Source: Chryseobacterium phosphatilyticum
GTDB lineage: Bacteria; Bacteroidota; Bacteroidia; Flavobacteriales; Weeksellaceae
DNA: 64,000 bases
Direction of reading: 5' to 3'
Assembly: GCF_002899825.2 (NCBI RefSeq)
Contig: NZ_PPED02000004.1
Location: 124,001-188,000 of the forward strand
Positions 26,617-34,971 of this stretch are shown here, in pieces. The stretch's first letter is position 1; the number at the start of each line of letters is the position of its first letter. The translations under genes were made by a program, and so were the position numbers. The notes below the pieces were generated by a model that did no database searches, was not told the origin of the DNA, and saw nothing but the letters and a program-made list of their open reading frames with translations.

Positions 26617-27540
26617 TTAGAATAAAGTATCAATAAAAAGTTCACTTTTTGCGCCTTCAACACCGGGTGTAAAATCGGTAGAAACCTTGGTTCCTTTGAT
26701 GATTTTGCCGTTTTGGTTTAGCATAATGAAGTTTAAAGTCCAGTTTCCGGTCATCGTATAATTGACCACTCCATGGTACAAGCCGTCATTTCCCTGAATC
26801 AAATCTTTATTATTCGGTGATGAGTGATTTCCCATAGAAGGCTCCGGCATTCTTGGATCAAGCAGCAATGTGTAGCCACTTACTTCACTGTATGAAAATT
26901 GCGATGGATCGGGAAAACTTCCTCCTGTAGCTGTAGGTTGATTGTATTTATAAATACCTGCAACCAGTTTGTTTTCTGCAACCTGTGGTTTTTGAGGGGA
27001 TACAAGCGCAATAAAATACTGTTCACCATCATTCCCTGCAAACGAAGTCATATTAAGATTTTTATTAAGTTGCTCCTTCACGATCACCTCCTTATCGACT
27101 GTATAAATCTTTTGATTCACGGTAAAACTCATGTATAGCTTCCAGATTCTTCCGGCACTGCTTGTATTGGTGAACACAGAGTATCCGGAAAAATACGAGT
27201 CTGTGGATTGACTGTTCAGAGAATACCGATGAGGACATGAGGTCTTGTTTCCGTCACCACCAGTCATCACAGGTAAAAATGTGATGTTTGATGCACTGAT
27301 ACTTTCTTTGGTTTGGGCATTGAGAATCTTCACACGGATTTCATTATATCCCTGATAGAATGTTCCGTTCAATGCTTCAATGCTTATCGTGTAGTCACTT
27401 TTGGTAATAGTAGCAGCTTCCTTAAATTCATAATGTTCAGGAACGGCTGTGTTGATTTCATCTTCATAATTTGTTTTGTCGAGGGTACAGGAAACGACCG
27501 TCAACAGTAAACCCATTATGAAAAGTTGATACATTTTCAT
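26617..27540 (-). CDS. Lipoprotein with C-terminal FixH/YtkA-like domain, first gene of copper operon
   Basis: 307 residues; lipobox LLTVVSC (Cys about 18). The N-terminal part contains beta strands and a short Cys-Pro-His motif (TSCPHRY). Near the C-terminus PRMPEPSMGNHSSPNN and HGVVNYTMTGNWTLNFIM follow the pattern of FixH/YtkA-like domains, in which Met/His residues precede a 'yhG.vnft..G.W.l' strand pair. Met- and His-rich clusters suit Cu(I) binding, so I infer a surface or periplasmic copper-capture role. It ends 4 bp before the receptor start. Confidence 0.65.
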   Translation of the reverse strand: MKMYQLFIMGLLLTVVSCTLDKTNYEDEINTAVPEHYEFKEAATITKSDYTISIEALNGTFYQGYNEIRVKILNAQTKESISASNITFLPVMTGGDGNKTSCPHRYSLNSQSTDSYFSGYSVFTNTSSAGRIWKLYMSFTVNQKIYTVDKEVIVKEQLNKNLNMTSFAGNDGEQYFIALVSPQKPQVAENKLVAGIYKYNQPTATGGSFPDPSQFSYSEVSGYTLLLDPRMPEPSMGNHSSPNNKDLIQGNDGLYHGVVNYTMTGNWTLNFIMLNQNGKIIKGTKVSTDFTPGVEGAKSELFIDTLF

Positions 27541-27710
27541 TGTTGATTTTTAAATTAAATGGATTTCAATTTTTTACCACAAAAAGGCACAAAAAATTTA
27601 TAACATACAAATTATTGTAAAGCCTATCAATAAACGGTTGAAAGGCACACAAGAGTTTTGAAAATCAGATATTTTCAAGCTTTGTGAACACTTTACCCAC
27701 GACATTATAA

Positions 27711-27734
27711 TTTACTTACAGTTTCCTAAGTAAA
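27711..27734. promoter_or_regulatory. Inverted repeat upstream of the copper operon
   Basis: TTTACTTA (27711-27718) and TAAGTAAA (27727-27734) form a perfect 8-bp inverted repeat with an 8-bp spacer in the 242-bp gap between the small Cys protein gene and the copper operon. It is a candidate operator. Confidence 0.3.
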
Positions 27735-27782
27735 CTTTTTGTGATTTCTGCAGTTTAATTTTTATAAGTGAATCGTTGAAAT

Positions 27783-28154
27783 TTAAAAAACGGGGGGTCT
27801 GAAAATATGGTTCAGAAACAGAAAAGAATAGTCTGTTTTGTATATGAAGGCACTTACGAAAAATAGTATTTTTTCAGTAATGGTAACCTTTGTAATATCA
27901 GGAAGAAGATAGATATCCAGGATTTTCTGTCCTGAATTTTTTATTTTGTTAAATGGTGTAGATTCTGAATCACTGTTTGCTTTTGCCAGCTCTTTACCAA
28001 GGTAACATTTTCCGTTACAATGCAGCTCAGGCTTGCTTTTATTAACACAGAGACTGTTGACAATATAATTATAATTTACAGCATACTCAGCCAATGGTAT
28101 CAGAGGTCTGAACACCATATAGCAGGTAAAGAGTATGCTGTAAAATAATTTCAT
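27783..28154 (-). CDS. Small exported Cys-containing protein (paralogue of 30069-30431)
   Basis: 123 residues with an N-terminal membrane/signal segment. It has the conserved string VNYNYIVNSLCVNKSKPELHCNGKCYLGKELAK (described: one Cys, then a CxGKCY pair, then KELAK) and a C-terminal IFRPPVF. The same elements occur in the same order in the gene at 30069. No function is known to me. It lies 5 bp after the superoxide dismutase gene and just before the copper operon, so a metal- or redox-related role is plausible but inferred. Confidence 0.65.
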   Translation of the reverse strand: MKLFYSILFTCYMVFRPLIPLAEYAVNYNYIVNSLCVNKSKPELHCNGKCYLGKELAKANSDSESTPFNKIKNSGQKILDIYLLPDITKVTITEKILFFVSAFIYKTDYSFLFLNHIFRPPVF

Positions 28155-28159
28155 GAAGT

Positions 28160-28834
28160 TTATTTCTTACTTAAAGCGTCTTCATATCTTTTGCTTACTT
28201 CTTTCCAGTTCAGCACATTCCAGATCGCAGAAAGGTAATCTGCTCTTTTATTCTGGTATTTCAGATAATAGGCATGTTCCCAAACATCAATTCCTAAAAC
28301 AGGAGTTCCTTTTTCTTCAACGATATCCATCAATGGGTTATCCTGGTTAGGGGTTGATGAAACGAATAGTTTTCCGTTTTTATCTACAGAAAGCCATGCC
28401 CATCCTGAACCAAAACGGTCTGCCCCTGCCTTGCTCATTTTTTCTTTAAAAGCATCAAGACTTCCAAAAGTTTCATTAATAGCCTTAGCTAATTTTGCAG
28501 AAGGCTGCGTATTTTTTTCAGGAGTTAAGATCGTCCAGAAAAGTTCATGATTGTAGTGTCCTCCGGCATTATTTCTAATGGCAGGGGTTAACTTTGACGT
28601 TTCAGAAAGAATCTGAAGCAATGTTTGTTTCTCCTGGGGTGTTCCTGCAATCGCCTTATTCAAATTGGCAGCATAAGCAGCTCCGTGTTTTGAATAGTGA
28701 ATCTCCATCGTCTGTGCATCGATAGAACCTTCCAACGCATTATAAGCGTATGGCAAAGGAGTTTGTTTAAATTGGGCAAAGGTAAACTGAGCCGCTAAAA
28801 CTGCACCTAAAGCAGCTATTTTCAAAATCTTCAT
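28160..28834 (-). CDS. Exported Fe/Mn superoxide dismutase
   Basis: 224 residues. A Sec signal peptide (about 1-20, cleaved near FAQ) precedes a complete Fe/Mn SOD. Metal ligands are H46 (EIHYSKH), H96 (GGHYNHELFW), D183 and H187 (DVWEHAYYLKY). It converts superoxide to hydrogen peroxide and oxygen, here in the periplasm or outside the cytoplasm. The Fe and Mn forms cannot be separated safely by eye. It is followed after 5 bp by the small Cys protein gene, so the two form a likely operon. Confidence 0.92.
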   Translation of the reverse strand: MKILKIAALGAVLAAQFTFAQFKQTPLPYAYNALEGSIDAQTMEIHYSKHGAAYAANLNKAIAGTPQEKQTLLQILSETSKLTPAIRNNAGGHYNHELFWTILTPEKNTQPSAKLAKAINETFGSLDAFKEKMSKAGADRFGSGWAWLSVDKNGKLFVSSTPNQDNPLMDIVEEKGTPVLGIDVWEHAYYLKYQNKRADYLSAIWNVLNWKEVSKRYEDALSKK

Positions 28835-28971
28835 AACGTTTTGTTGTATGGTTAAACAATATTTCTTTAGAAAGGAAGTAAGGAGTCTGGAAGCTATGTT
28901 AGTTAATCATTTGTACTCTTTTTATTCTATACACAAAGAGTACTTCCATCTTCGTGCTTCTATCTTTCATC

Positions 28972-29649
28972 CTAGTTTAATAACTTCTTAATATCCTCAA
29001 TCAGAATTTCTCTGTCAGGGTGGTATTTCCCGTTTAATTTAGGTGTCTTTCCTTCCGGATCATCATAATTCAGTCCTGAGTAGTACAAGATAGGCATATT
29101 ATCTTTATTATATCTGCAACGAATATTTCCTTCCTGATCTACCAGAGCAATCATACCACTGTGGTTAAGGCTCTCTCCTTCATCTTCCTGATCTCCGACG
29201 TAGATATTAAATTTATCGGCAATATTTCCGATATACGTTCTGTCTCCTGTCAGAAAATGCCAATTAGGAGAAGTAGCTCCGATTCTTTTAGCATGTTCTT
29301 TTAAAGCTTCCGGTGTATCATTTTCCGGATCAATACTAATGGAGATAATCCCAAAATCCGGATCATTGATCTGATTTTGGATAGCCTTCATATTGGTATT
29401 CATCACAGGACATATTGTAGGACATTTGCTAAAGAAAAACTCTACCAGATATACTTTTCCCAGCATATCTTTGTTGGTGATTTTTTTATTATTCTGATCT
29501 GTCAGTTCAAAATCAGGAACTTTCATCACTGTGTAAAGGTTTTTCTTAAAATAGCTCATCCCTACTCCGATCCCCAGGAAAAGTAAGGCAATAACCGCAA
29601 TAGGGATAATGACTTTGCTCTTATTATTATTCTGCTTATTTTTGGGCAT
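28972..29649 (-). CDS. SCO1/SenC/PrrC family copper-handling thioredoxin-like protein
   Basis: 225 residues: an N-terminal membrane anchor (about 12-34) and a thioredoxin-fold domain with the copper-binding CPTICPV motif (CxxxC) and the distal conserved His in ESLNHSGMIALVD. SCO proteins deliver Cu to the CuA centre of cytochrome oxidase or act as thiol-disulfide redox proteins. Its start overlaps the end of the YHS-domain gene by 14 bp, implying co-transcription. Confidence 0.92.
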   Translation of the reverse strand: MPKNKQNNNKSKVIIPIAVIALLFLGIGVGMSYFKKNLYTVMKVPDFELTDQNNKKITNKDMLGKVYLVEFFFSKCPTICPVMNTNMKAIQNQINDPDFGIISISIDPENDTPEALKEHAKRIGATSPNWHFLTGDRTYIGNIADKFNIYVGDQEDEGESLNHSGMIALVDQEGNIRCRYNKDNMPILYYSGLNYDDPEGKTPKLNGKYHPDREILIEDIKKLLN

Positions 29650-29911
29650 AGCTCTCAGGATTTTTTTTGAATTCGTCTTTACAGTAAGAACTGCAGAAAC
29701 CGTAGGTTTTATTTTTGTAAACAGCCGTATCTTTAAGAAACTCTGCTGTTTTCATATGGCAGATTGGATCTTCTTCATTTACCACTTGTACATTCTTCAT
29801 ATTTTCTTTGGAAGAAGTCATATGGGATTTATGCTTTACCTGAGGGGTTTCTTTCGCACAGGAAAACAGGAATATTGACAGCAGAGCCGTCAGAATAATG
29901 AGTGATTTCAT
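29636..29911 (-). CDS. YHS-domain lipoprotein
   Basis: 91 residues from ATG 29911 (MKSLIILTALLSIFLFSCAKE), which gives a lipoprotein signal; the frame's first ATG (30037) would add 42 unlikely residues. The C-terminal half is a YHS domain (EDPICHMKTAEF ... YKNKTYGFCSSYCKDEFKKNPESY) with C-xx-M-type and CxxxC metal-ligand positions, found in copper and heavy-metal proteins. It is transcribed just ahead of SCO1. Confidence 0.85.
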   Translation of the reverse strand: MKSLIILTALLSIFLFSCAKETPQVKHKSHMTSSKENMKNVQVVNEEDPICHMKTAEFLKDTAVYKNKTYGFCSSYCKDEFKKNPESYAQK

Positions 29912-30039
29912 TTTGAAATTACAATTGAAATTAATGATATTGTTAGGTAAAAAATATACTGTATTTAAACCAAGCTGGGTTCCTGAGCAGAATAAGATCA
30001 GAAACATTACTGTTAAGTAGCTTCGGACAAAGCTCAAAA

Positions 30040-30057
30040 AAACTAAAGACTTAGTTT
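30040..30057 (-). terminator. Weak AT-rich terminator-like hairpin
   Basis: AAACTAA/TTAGTTT followed by a T run on the minus strand, 12 bp past the small Cys protein gene. Confidence 0.35.
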
Positions 30058-30068
30058 AAGAAGATATT

Positions 30069-30431
30069 CTAAGCTAACGGAGGGTGGAATATCTGAGAAA
30101 AGTATTCAGTAGTATGGGCGTCAATATAATTCGAGTCTGAAATTTTCATCAGAGACTCAATCTCATTTTTATCTGCAAAGGAAAATATATCATGAGAAAG
30201 AAAAACATCCAACCCTGCAATCTTTACATTTTGAGAGCTTGTGGATTGCTTTTCTGTTTTTGCCAGTTCTTTTTCCACATAACATTTCCCTTTACAGGTA
30301 GATTGTGGAATGCTTCTGTTCTCACAAAGATTTTTCACAATATAATCATAGTTGACGGCGTAATTTACCAATGGCAACACGGGACGTATTGCAACGGTAA
30401 AAATGATAAATATGGAAATCAATAACCTCAA
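30069..30431 (-). CDS. Small exported Cys-containing protein (paralogue of 27783-28154)
   Basis: 120 residues with the same plan as the gene at 27783: N-terminal hydrophobic segment, AVNYDYIVKNLCENRS, CKGKCYVEKELAK, and a C-terminal IFHPPLA. It precedes the YHS and SCO1 genes on the same strand. The pair thus brackets the YHS-SCO1-SOD group. No function is known to me. Confidence 0.65.
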   Translation of the reverse strand: MRLLISIFIIFTVAIRPVLPLVNYAVNYDYIVKNLCENRSIPQSTCKGKCYVEKELAKTEKQSTSSQNVKIAGLDVFLSHDIFSFADKNEIESLMKISDSNYIDAHTTEYFSQIFHPPLA

Positions 30432-30768
30432 CGATAGATTCTGTGTTACAAATATACTATTTCAAAATCGTTTTCTGCTTCATTTATGATGAATGTCATT
30501 GATGTTTTTTTATATGTTCTTTTATTACCGGACTTCATTGAGGATATTTAAAAAGAGTAACAATTAAATATATTCAGTCCAGACTCTAGTTTTTTTATTT
30601 CTCGTTGATCGTTCAGATCACGCAATTTTTTTAGTCAAAATTCATTCAACCGAACAGTCTATATTTGTTAATCTCTGATTCAAAACAAAACTGTTACCTA
30701 TGAAAATAGTAAAACTGTACCTGTCACCAGAAGTAAATTATTCCGAACTTTGAGTACAAGTCCTTACC
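30432..30768. other. Divergent intergenic region, nothing identified
   Basis: 337 bp between the minus-strand small Cys protein gene and the plus-strand acetyltransferase. It is AT-rich. I see no clear TAnnTTTG promoter, RNA fold or coding frame. Confidence 0.4.
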
Positions 30769-31287
30769 ATGATCAAAATAAGAACAGCAACTCCGGAAGA
30801 TGCATCCTATATTGCACTGTTAGGAAGAATAACCTTTACAGAAACATTTTCAGAATATTTCCGTGACCCTCAGGATTTGTTCGATTATTTTGAAAAGACT
30901 TTCAATGTGGCAAAGATCAGAAACAGCCTCCAAAACGAAAATAACCGATTTTGGATAGCCAGTTGGAATGACCTTCCTGTTGGATATGCAAAGCTTAAAA
31001 TACATTCTCCAACAGAATTTATTGCTGTTTCGACAGTTTCACAATTGCAGAAGATCTATGTCCTGAAAGAATTTTTGGACAAAAAAGCAGGAAAAGCTTT
31101 AATGGATGAACTGATGTCTTCATTTACGGCTTCAACTCAGAGTCATATCTGGCTTTCCGTTTTACATTCCAATGAGCGGGCTTTGAATTTTTATTATAAA
31201 AATGGTTTTATAAAAATCGGTGAACATCAATTCATCATAGGTAAAGAGCTATTTGATTTTTTTGCCTTATCAAAACAAAAAATTTAG
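30769..31287 (+). CDS. GNAT family N-acetyltransferase
   Basis: 172 residues with GNAT features: an N-terminal beta strand IKIRTATPEDASYIALLG, a central strand LQKIYVLKEFLDKKAGKALMDEL (the acetyl-CoA loop, here KKAGKAL) and HSNERALNFYYKNGFIKIGEH, the standard C-terminal GNAT signature. The substrate is unknown; RimI-like or small-molecule acetylation are both possible. It is monocistronic and ends in a terminator. Confidence 0.88.
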   Translation: MIKIRTATPEDASYIALLGRITFTETFSEYFRDPQDLFDYFEKTFNVAKIRNSLQNENNRFWIASWNDLPVGYAKLKIHSPTEFIAVSTVSQLQKIYVLKEFLDKKAGKALMDELMSSFTASTQSHIWLSVLHSNERALNFYYKNGFIKIGEHQFIIGKELFDFFALSKQKI

Positions 31288-31316
31288 TTTCTTTTATACA
31301 ATTTAATCTTGTTAAT

Positions 31317-31351
31317 AAAAGCTCTGTTGAACAGCATCAGCAGAGCTTTTT
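31317..31351 (+). terminator. Terminator of the GNAT gene
   Basis: AAAAGCTCTG (31317-31326) and CAGAGCTTTT (31341-31350) form a hairpin followed by T. Confidence 0.7.
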
Positions 31352-31381
31352 CTTTATCCTCCCTTTAGGTAAGCAAATACG

Positions 31382-31456
31382 TTAGGACAGCAAAACACAG
31401 TATAGATAAAATGCAATGCTGATTATTATTGCCACGAACACACCAATTATTTTCAT
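31382..31456 (-). CDS. Possible 24-residue single-span membrane microprotein
   Basis: ATG at 31456 opens a 24-codon frame, MKIIGVFVAIIISIAFYLYC with four more residues, ending at TAA. Almost the whole peptide is one hydrophobic helix. It lies on the same strand as and downstream of the metal P-type ATPase gene, separated from it by a hairpin (31474-31511). Small membrane peptides can modulate transporters, but nothing proves this is expressed. A chance AT-rich frame remains possible. Confidence 0.3.
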   Translation of the reverse strand: MKIIGVFVAIIISIAFYLYCVLLS

Positions 31457-31473
31457 TCGTACATTCCCCGCAT

Positions 31474-31511
31474 AAAAAAGCTCCACCGAATAGTATCCGG
31501 CAGAGCTTTTT
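31474..31511 (-). terminator. Terminator of the P-type ATPase gene
   Basis: AAAAAGCTC/GAGCTTTTT with inner CCG pairing, 74 bp past the ATPase stop codon. Confidence 0.6.
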
Positions 31512-31584
31512 CAATATAATTTAGTTGAATGTATCTTATGTAAAGCAATTAATTTGCCATCTTCATTCTCTGCCTTTTTGGCTG

Positions 31585-33567
31585 TTAAAACTTCATTCTC
31601 TGAATTCTTACCGCATTTAAAATAGCCAATAATGCAACTCCTACATCCGCAAACACCGCTTCCCACATGGTGGCAAGACCTCCGGCTCCAAGTATTAAGA
31701 CTACTGCTTTTACTGCAAAAGCTAAAATAATATTCTGCCAGACAATTTTTTTCGTTTGCTTACCTATATTAATAGCCATTGGTATTTTGCTTGGTTTATC
31801 ATCCTGAATCACTACATCCGCAGTTTCAATAGTTGCATCACTTCCGAGTCCTCCCATAGCTATTCCGACATCACTTAAAGCCACTACCGGTGCGTCATTC
31901 ACTCCATCTCCAACGAAAGCCACAGTTTGGTTTTTTGCTTTAATTTCTTTTACTTTATTAACCTTATCTTCCGGCAAAAGATCTCCGAAGGCATTATCTA
32001 TACCCAACTGATCTGCCACATATTTTACAACGGTACTCTTATCACCGCTCAGCATGGTAGCTTTTACATTCATTTTATGCAGATTATCCACCGTTATTTT
32101 TGCATCTTCTTTGATACTGTCTGCAATGGTAATATATCCTGCGAATTTTTTATCGTATGCCACAGCAATAACCGTATATACAATATTGGCATGATTAATA
32201 TCATAGCTGATATTGAATTTGTCCATTAATTTAAAGTTCCCAACCAAGAGTTCTTTTCCATTAACGGTAGCTTTCAGTCCATGGCCTGCAATTTCCTCTA
32301 CATTTTCCAACGGGATGGAATAGTTGATATCTCCTACATAATTGTGTATTGCTGTTGCTACCGGGTGAGTACTTTTACTTTCAAGAACATTCACCATTTG
32401 AAGGATTTCATCTTTATTAAATTCGGACACAATGGTTACTTCCTGAACTTTGAAGACTCCTTCCGTCATAGTTCCGGTCTTATCCATTACAACATTCTGA
32501 ATTTCGGCGATAGCATCCAGGAAGTTACTTCCTTTAAACAGAATTCCATTTCTACTGGCAGCACCAATTCCTCCAAAGTATCCCAACGGAATAGAAATTA
32601 CTAATGCGCATGGGCAAGAAATTACCAGAAAGATCAATGCTCTGTATAGCCAATCTCTGAATTGGTAGTCATTGACAAAGAAATATGGTAATAAACAGAT
32701 CGCAATCGCAAGCAGTACAACAATAGGGGTATACACCTTTGCAAATTTCCTGATGAATAACTCCGTGGGGGCTTTTTGAGCGGTTGCATTCTGAACCAGC
32801 TCTAATATTTTACTTAGCTTACTGTCTTCATAGGCAGTGGTAATTTTCACAAGGGCAATACTGTTCATATTGATCATCCCTGCCAGTACTATTTCATCTT
32901 TATTTTTGGTATCCGGTTTACTTTCGCCTGTTAATGCAGCCGTGTTGAATGAAGCTGAATCTGAAAGCAATTCTCCGTCCAACGCAAGCTTTTCACCGGG
33001 CTTCAACTGGATGGTATCACCTATTTTGGCTTCTTTTGCTTTAATTGTTTTAGGCTGATTGTTTTCGATAATCGTTACCTCATCAGGGCGCTGGTCTAGC
33101 AAAGCCTTGATATTTCCTTTTGCTCTGGACACTGCCATAGTCTGAAATACTTCTCCTACTGCATAGAAAAGCATTACCGCTACTCCTTCAGGATATTCTC
33201 CAATGATAAAAGCACCAATGGTGGCAATACTCATCAAAAAGAATTCTGAAAAAACATCGCCTTTGATGATACTTTTATAAGCGTCTTTCAAAACAGGAAG
33301 CCCTACAGGAATGTAAGCGGCCAAGAACCATACTAAACGTACCCATCCTGTAAACCATGAAGGTTTTATATAATTATCAAAACCAATCCCTATCAACAGG
33401 AGTACAAATGAAATAATCGCCGGGAGAAACATCTGAAAAACAGTCTGATCTCCGGAATCATGAGAGTGATTGTGACCATCATGGTCATGTCCGTCTCCTT
33501 CTGAATGATTATGTTGGTGTCCTTTTGTATCTGGTTTTTCGGGGGTTGTACTACAGCATTTTTCCAT
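31585..33567 (-). CDS. Heavy-metal P1B-type ATPase (ZntA-like Zn/Cd/Co exporter)
   Basis: 660 residues. The N-terminus has a CC pair and a long His/Asp/Gly-rich metal-binding segment (about residues 17-40) instead of a ferredoxin-like HMA domain. The conserved P-ATPase motifs are LTGES (about 212-216), CPC in the membrane (318-320), the phosphorylated D362 in DKTGTMT, and GDGVNDAPVV. The C-terminal helix contains MWEAVFADVGVALLAILNAVR with an Asp in the position seen in Zn/Cd-type pumps. It should expel divalent metal from the cytosol. Its promoter carries a Fur-type operator (33605-33619). Confidence 0.92.
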   Translation of the reverse strand: MEKCCSTTPEKPDTKGHQHNHSEGDGHDHDGHNHSHDSGDQTVFQMFLPAIISFVLLLIGIGFDNYIKPSWFTGWVRLVWFLAAYIPVGLPVLKDAYKSIIKGDVFSEFFLMSIATIGAFIIGEYPEGVAVMLFYAVGEVFQTMAVSRAKGNIKALLDQRPDEVTIIENNQPKTIKAKEAKIGDTIQLKPGEKLALDGELLSDSASFNTAALTGESKPDTKNKDEIVLAGMINMNSIALVKITTAYEDSKLSKILELVQNATAQKAPTELFIRKFAKVYTPIVVLLAIAICLLPYFFVNDYQFRDWLYRALIFLVISCPCALVISIPLGYFGGIGAASRNGILFKGSNFLDAIAEIQNVVMDKTGTMTEGVFKVQEVTIVSEFNKDEILQMVNVLESKSTHPVATAIHNYVGDINYSIPLENVEEIAGHGLKATVNGKELLVGNFKLMDKFNISYDINHANIVYTVIAVAYDKKFAGYITIADSIKEDAKITVDNLHKMNVKATMLSGDKSTVVKYVADQLGIDNAFGDLLPEDKVNKVKEIKAKNQTVAFVGDGVNDAPVVALSDVGIAMGGLGSDATIETADVVIQDDKPSKIPMAINIGKQTKKIVWQNIILAFAVKAVVLILGAGGLATMWEAVFADVGVALLAILNAVRIQRMKF

Positions 33568-33583
33568 AACTGATATTTTTATA

Positions 33584-33619
33584 CAAATTTAAGGGTGAGA
33601 CTGATGCAATGCTATTGCA
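33584..33619 (-). promoter_or_regulatory. P-type ATPase promoter overlapped by a 7-1-7 Fur-type operator
   Basis: The minus strand has TAAATTTG (33591-33584) preceded 15 nt upstream by TTG (33609-33607), which lies inside the inverted repeat TGCAATGCTATTGCA (33605-33619). The same repeat and spacing occur at the efflux-pump promoter (41741-41776). The repeat overlaps the stop codon of the Fur-family gene. Confidence 0.65.
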
Positions 33620-34040
33620 AACTTTCAAGACAATTTTCACAAATTCCTTTGGCAAAAAGCCTTATTTCATCGATTCTGAAGTTGGTCTGTATATTTTCGG
33701 GAAACGAAATATCCTCTTTACAGGTTGTTTGTTTGCATATTTTACAATAGAAATGCAGATGCCAGTCTTTGTGCGTTTTTTCATCACAATCGTCCTCACA
33801 TAATTTGTATTTCGTTGTGGTGTTCTCCTGAATACTATGGACAATACCTTTTTCTTCAAATGTTTTTAAGGTTCTGTAAATTGTAATTCTGTCTGCATTA
33901 TCAAAGTGGTTTTCTATTTCAGACAGAGATAATGCAGCTTCCTGCCCATTCAAAAAATCATACACCAAAATCCTCATGCTTGTAGGTTTGGTATTTTTAT
34001 CAATGAGTTTGTTTTCTATATCTTTTTTCATTGGTACCAT
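33612..34040 (-). CDS. Fur-family metal-responsive transcriptional regulator
   Basis: 142 residues (an ATG at 34031 would give 139). A winged-helix DNA-binding domain (MRILVYDFLNGQEAALSLSEIENHF ... DRITIYRTLKTFEEKGIVHSI) is followed by the dimerisation and metal domain with two structural zinc CxxC pairs (CKIC, CENC) plus HKDWHLHFYC and CEDDCDE. It lies between the CDF exporter and P-type ATPase genes, 7 bp after the CDF stop codon. I infer it recognises the repeat TGCAATnnTATTGCA found at two promoters of this cluster. The sensed metal is unknown, probably zinc. Confidence 0.9.
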   Translation of the reverse strand: MVPMKKDIENKLIDKNTKPTSMRILVYDFLNGQEAALSLSEIENHFDNADRITIYRTLKTFEEKGIVHSIQENTTTKYKLCEDDCDEKTHKDWHLHFYCKICKQTTCKEDISFPENIQTNFRIDEIRLFAKGICENCLESLQ

Positions 34041-34047
34041 TTAATTG

Positions 34048-34950
34048 TTATAGATGAACTTCATTTTCTTCGTATCCTTCTTCCTCAATCTGAAAAGTGG
34101 TGTGACTGATTTTGAAATTCTGAATTGTTTGATCAGTTAATGTTTTCAACAATTGATTCTGACCATATGCCTCTTCTTTCACAATGTGAGCACTCATGGC
34201 ATTTACACTTGAAGTAAGGGACCATACATGGAGATCATGAACATCTTTTACCCCCTGGGTCTGCTCCAGCGACATACGAAGTTCCTGAATATTTACATCC
34301 TTTGGCGTCCCTTCCAGCAAAACATTCACTGCTTCCATCAGCAATTTCCATGTTCTGGGAAAAATTAATAATCCAATAGCGGCAGAAATCAAAGGATCAG
34401 CATAATACCAACCTGTAGTCAGCATAATAACTCCGGCTATCATTACTCCAACGGAAGTAAGCATATCTGAAAGGACTTCAAAATAGGCTCCTTTCATATT
34501 CAGACTGGCCTCGGAATCTTTTCTTAAAATCATTAAACCAACAACGTTAACCAATAAACCGATTCCGGCCACTATCAACATGGAGGTACTTTGTACTTCC
34601 GGTGGATCCTGAAAACGTTTGTAGGCTTCAACTAAAACATATATTGATATTCCCAATAAAACAACAGCATTGATCACCGCTGCCAATATTTCGGTACGGT
34701 AATATCCGTATGTTTTAGAGGAATCTGCTTTTCTTTCTCCAATTTTTATGGCAATAAAGGCCAAAAGCAATCCTACTACGTCCGTCAGCATATGTGCTGC
34801 ATCTGCTAATAAAGCAAGGCTATTGGTAACAATTCCTCCGATTACTTCAGCAATAAGGTAAGTACCACTTAAGGCAAGTACGATCAGTAGATTTTTTTTA
34901 TGTTTACTGGCTGCAGAGGCTGTCTGTATTTGTGTTTTTGTTTCTTCCAT
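34048..34950 (-). CDS. CzcD-like cation diffusion facilitator (Zn/Co/Cd exporter)
   Basis: 300 residues with six membrane segments. TM2 contains LLADAAHMLTDVVGL (HxxxD metal site), TM5 contains YFEVLSDMLTSVGV, where a Glu stands at the position that is His in E. coli ZitB. The C-terminal cytoplasmic domain has HDLHVWSLTSS. It exports divalent metal by proton antiport. It is directly followed by the Fur-family gene and preceded by bestrophin by 21 bp, in the same operon. Confidence 0.9.
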   Translation of the reverse strand: MEETKTQIQTASAASKHKKNLLIVLALSGTYLIAEVIGGIVTNSLALLADAAHMLTDVVGLLLAFIAIKIGERKADSSKTYGYYRTEILAAVINAVVLLGISIYVLVEAYKRFQDPPEVQSTSMLIVAGIGLLVNVVGLMILRKDSEASLNMKGAYFEVLSDMLTSVGVMIAGVIMLTTGWYYADPLISAAIGLLIFPRTWKLLMEAVNVLLEGTPKDVNIQELRMSLEQTQGVKDVHDLHVWSLTSSVNAMSAHIVKEEAYGQNQLLKTLTDQTIQNFKISHTTFQIEEEGYEENEVHL

Positions 34951-34971
34951 AATGGTAAGTATGGTTTTTAA

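Noticed and set aside
24633..26663. Longer start of the copper receptor at 26663
   Set aside because: It overlaps the preceding gene by 47 bp and adds residues before the signal peptide; ATG 26612 is preferred.
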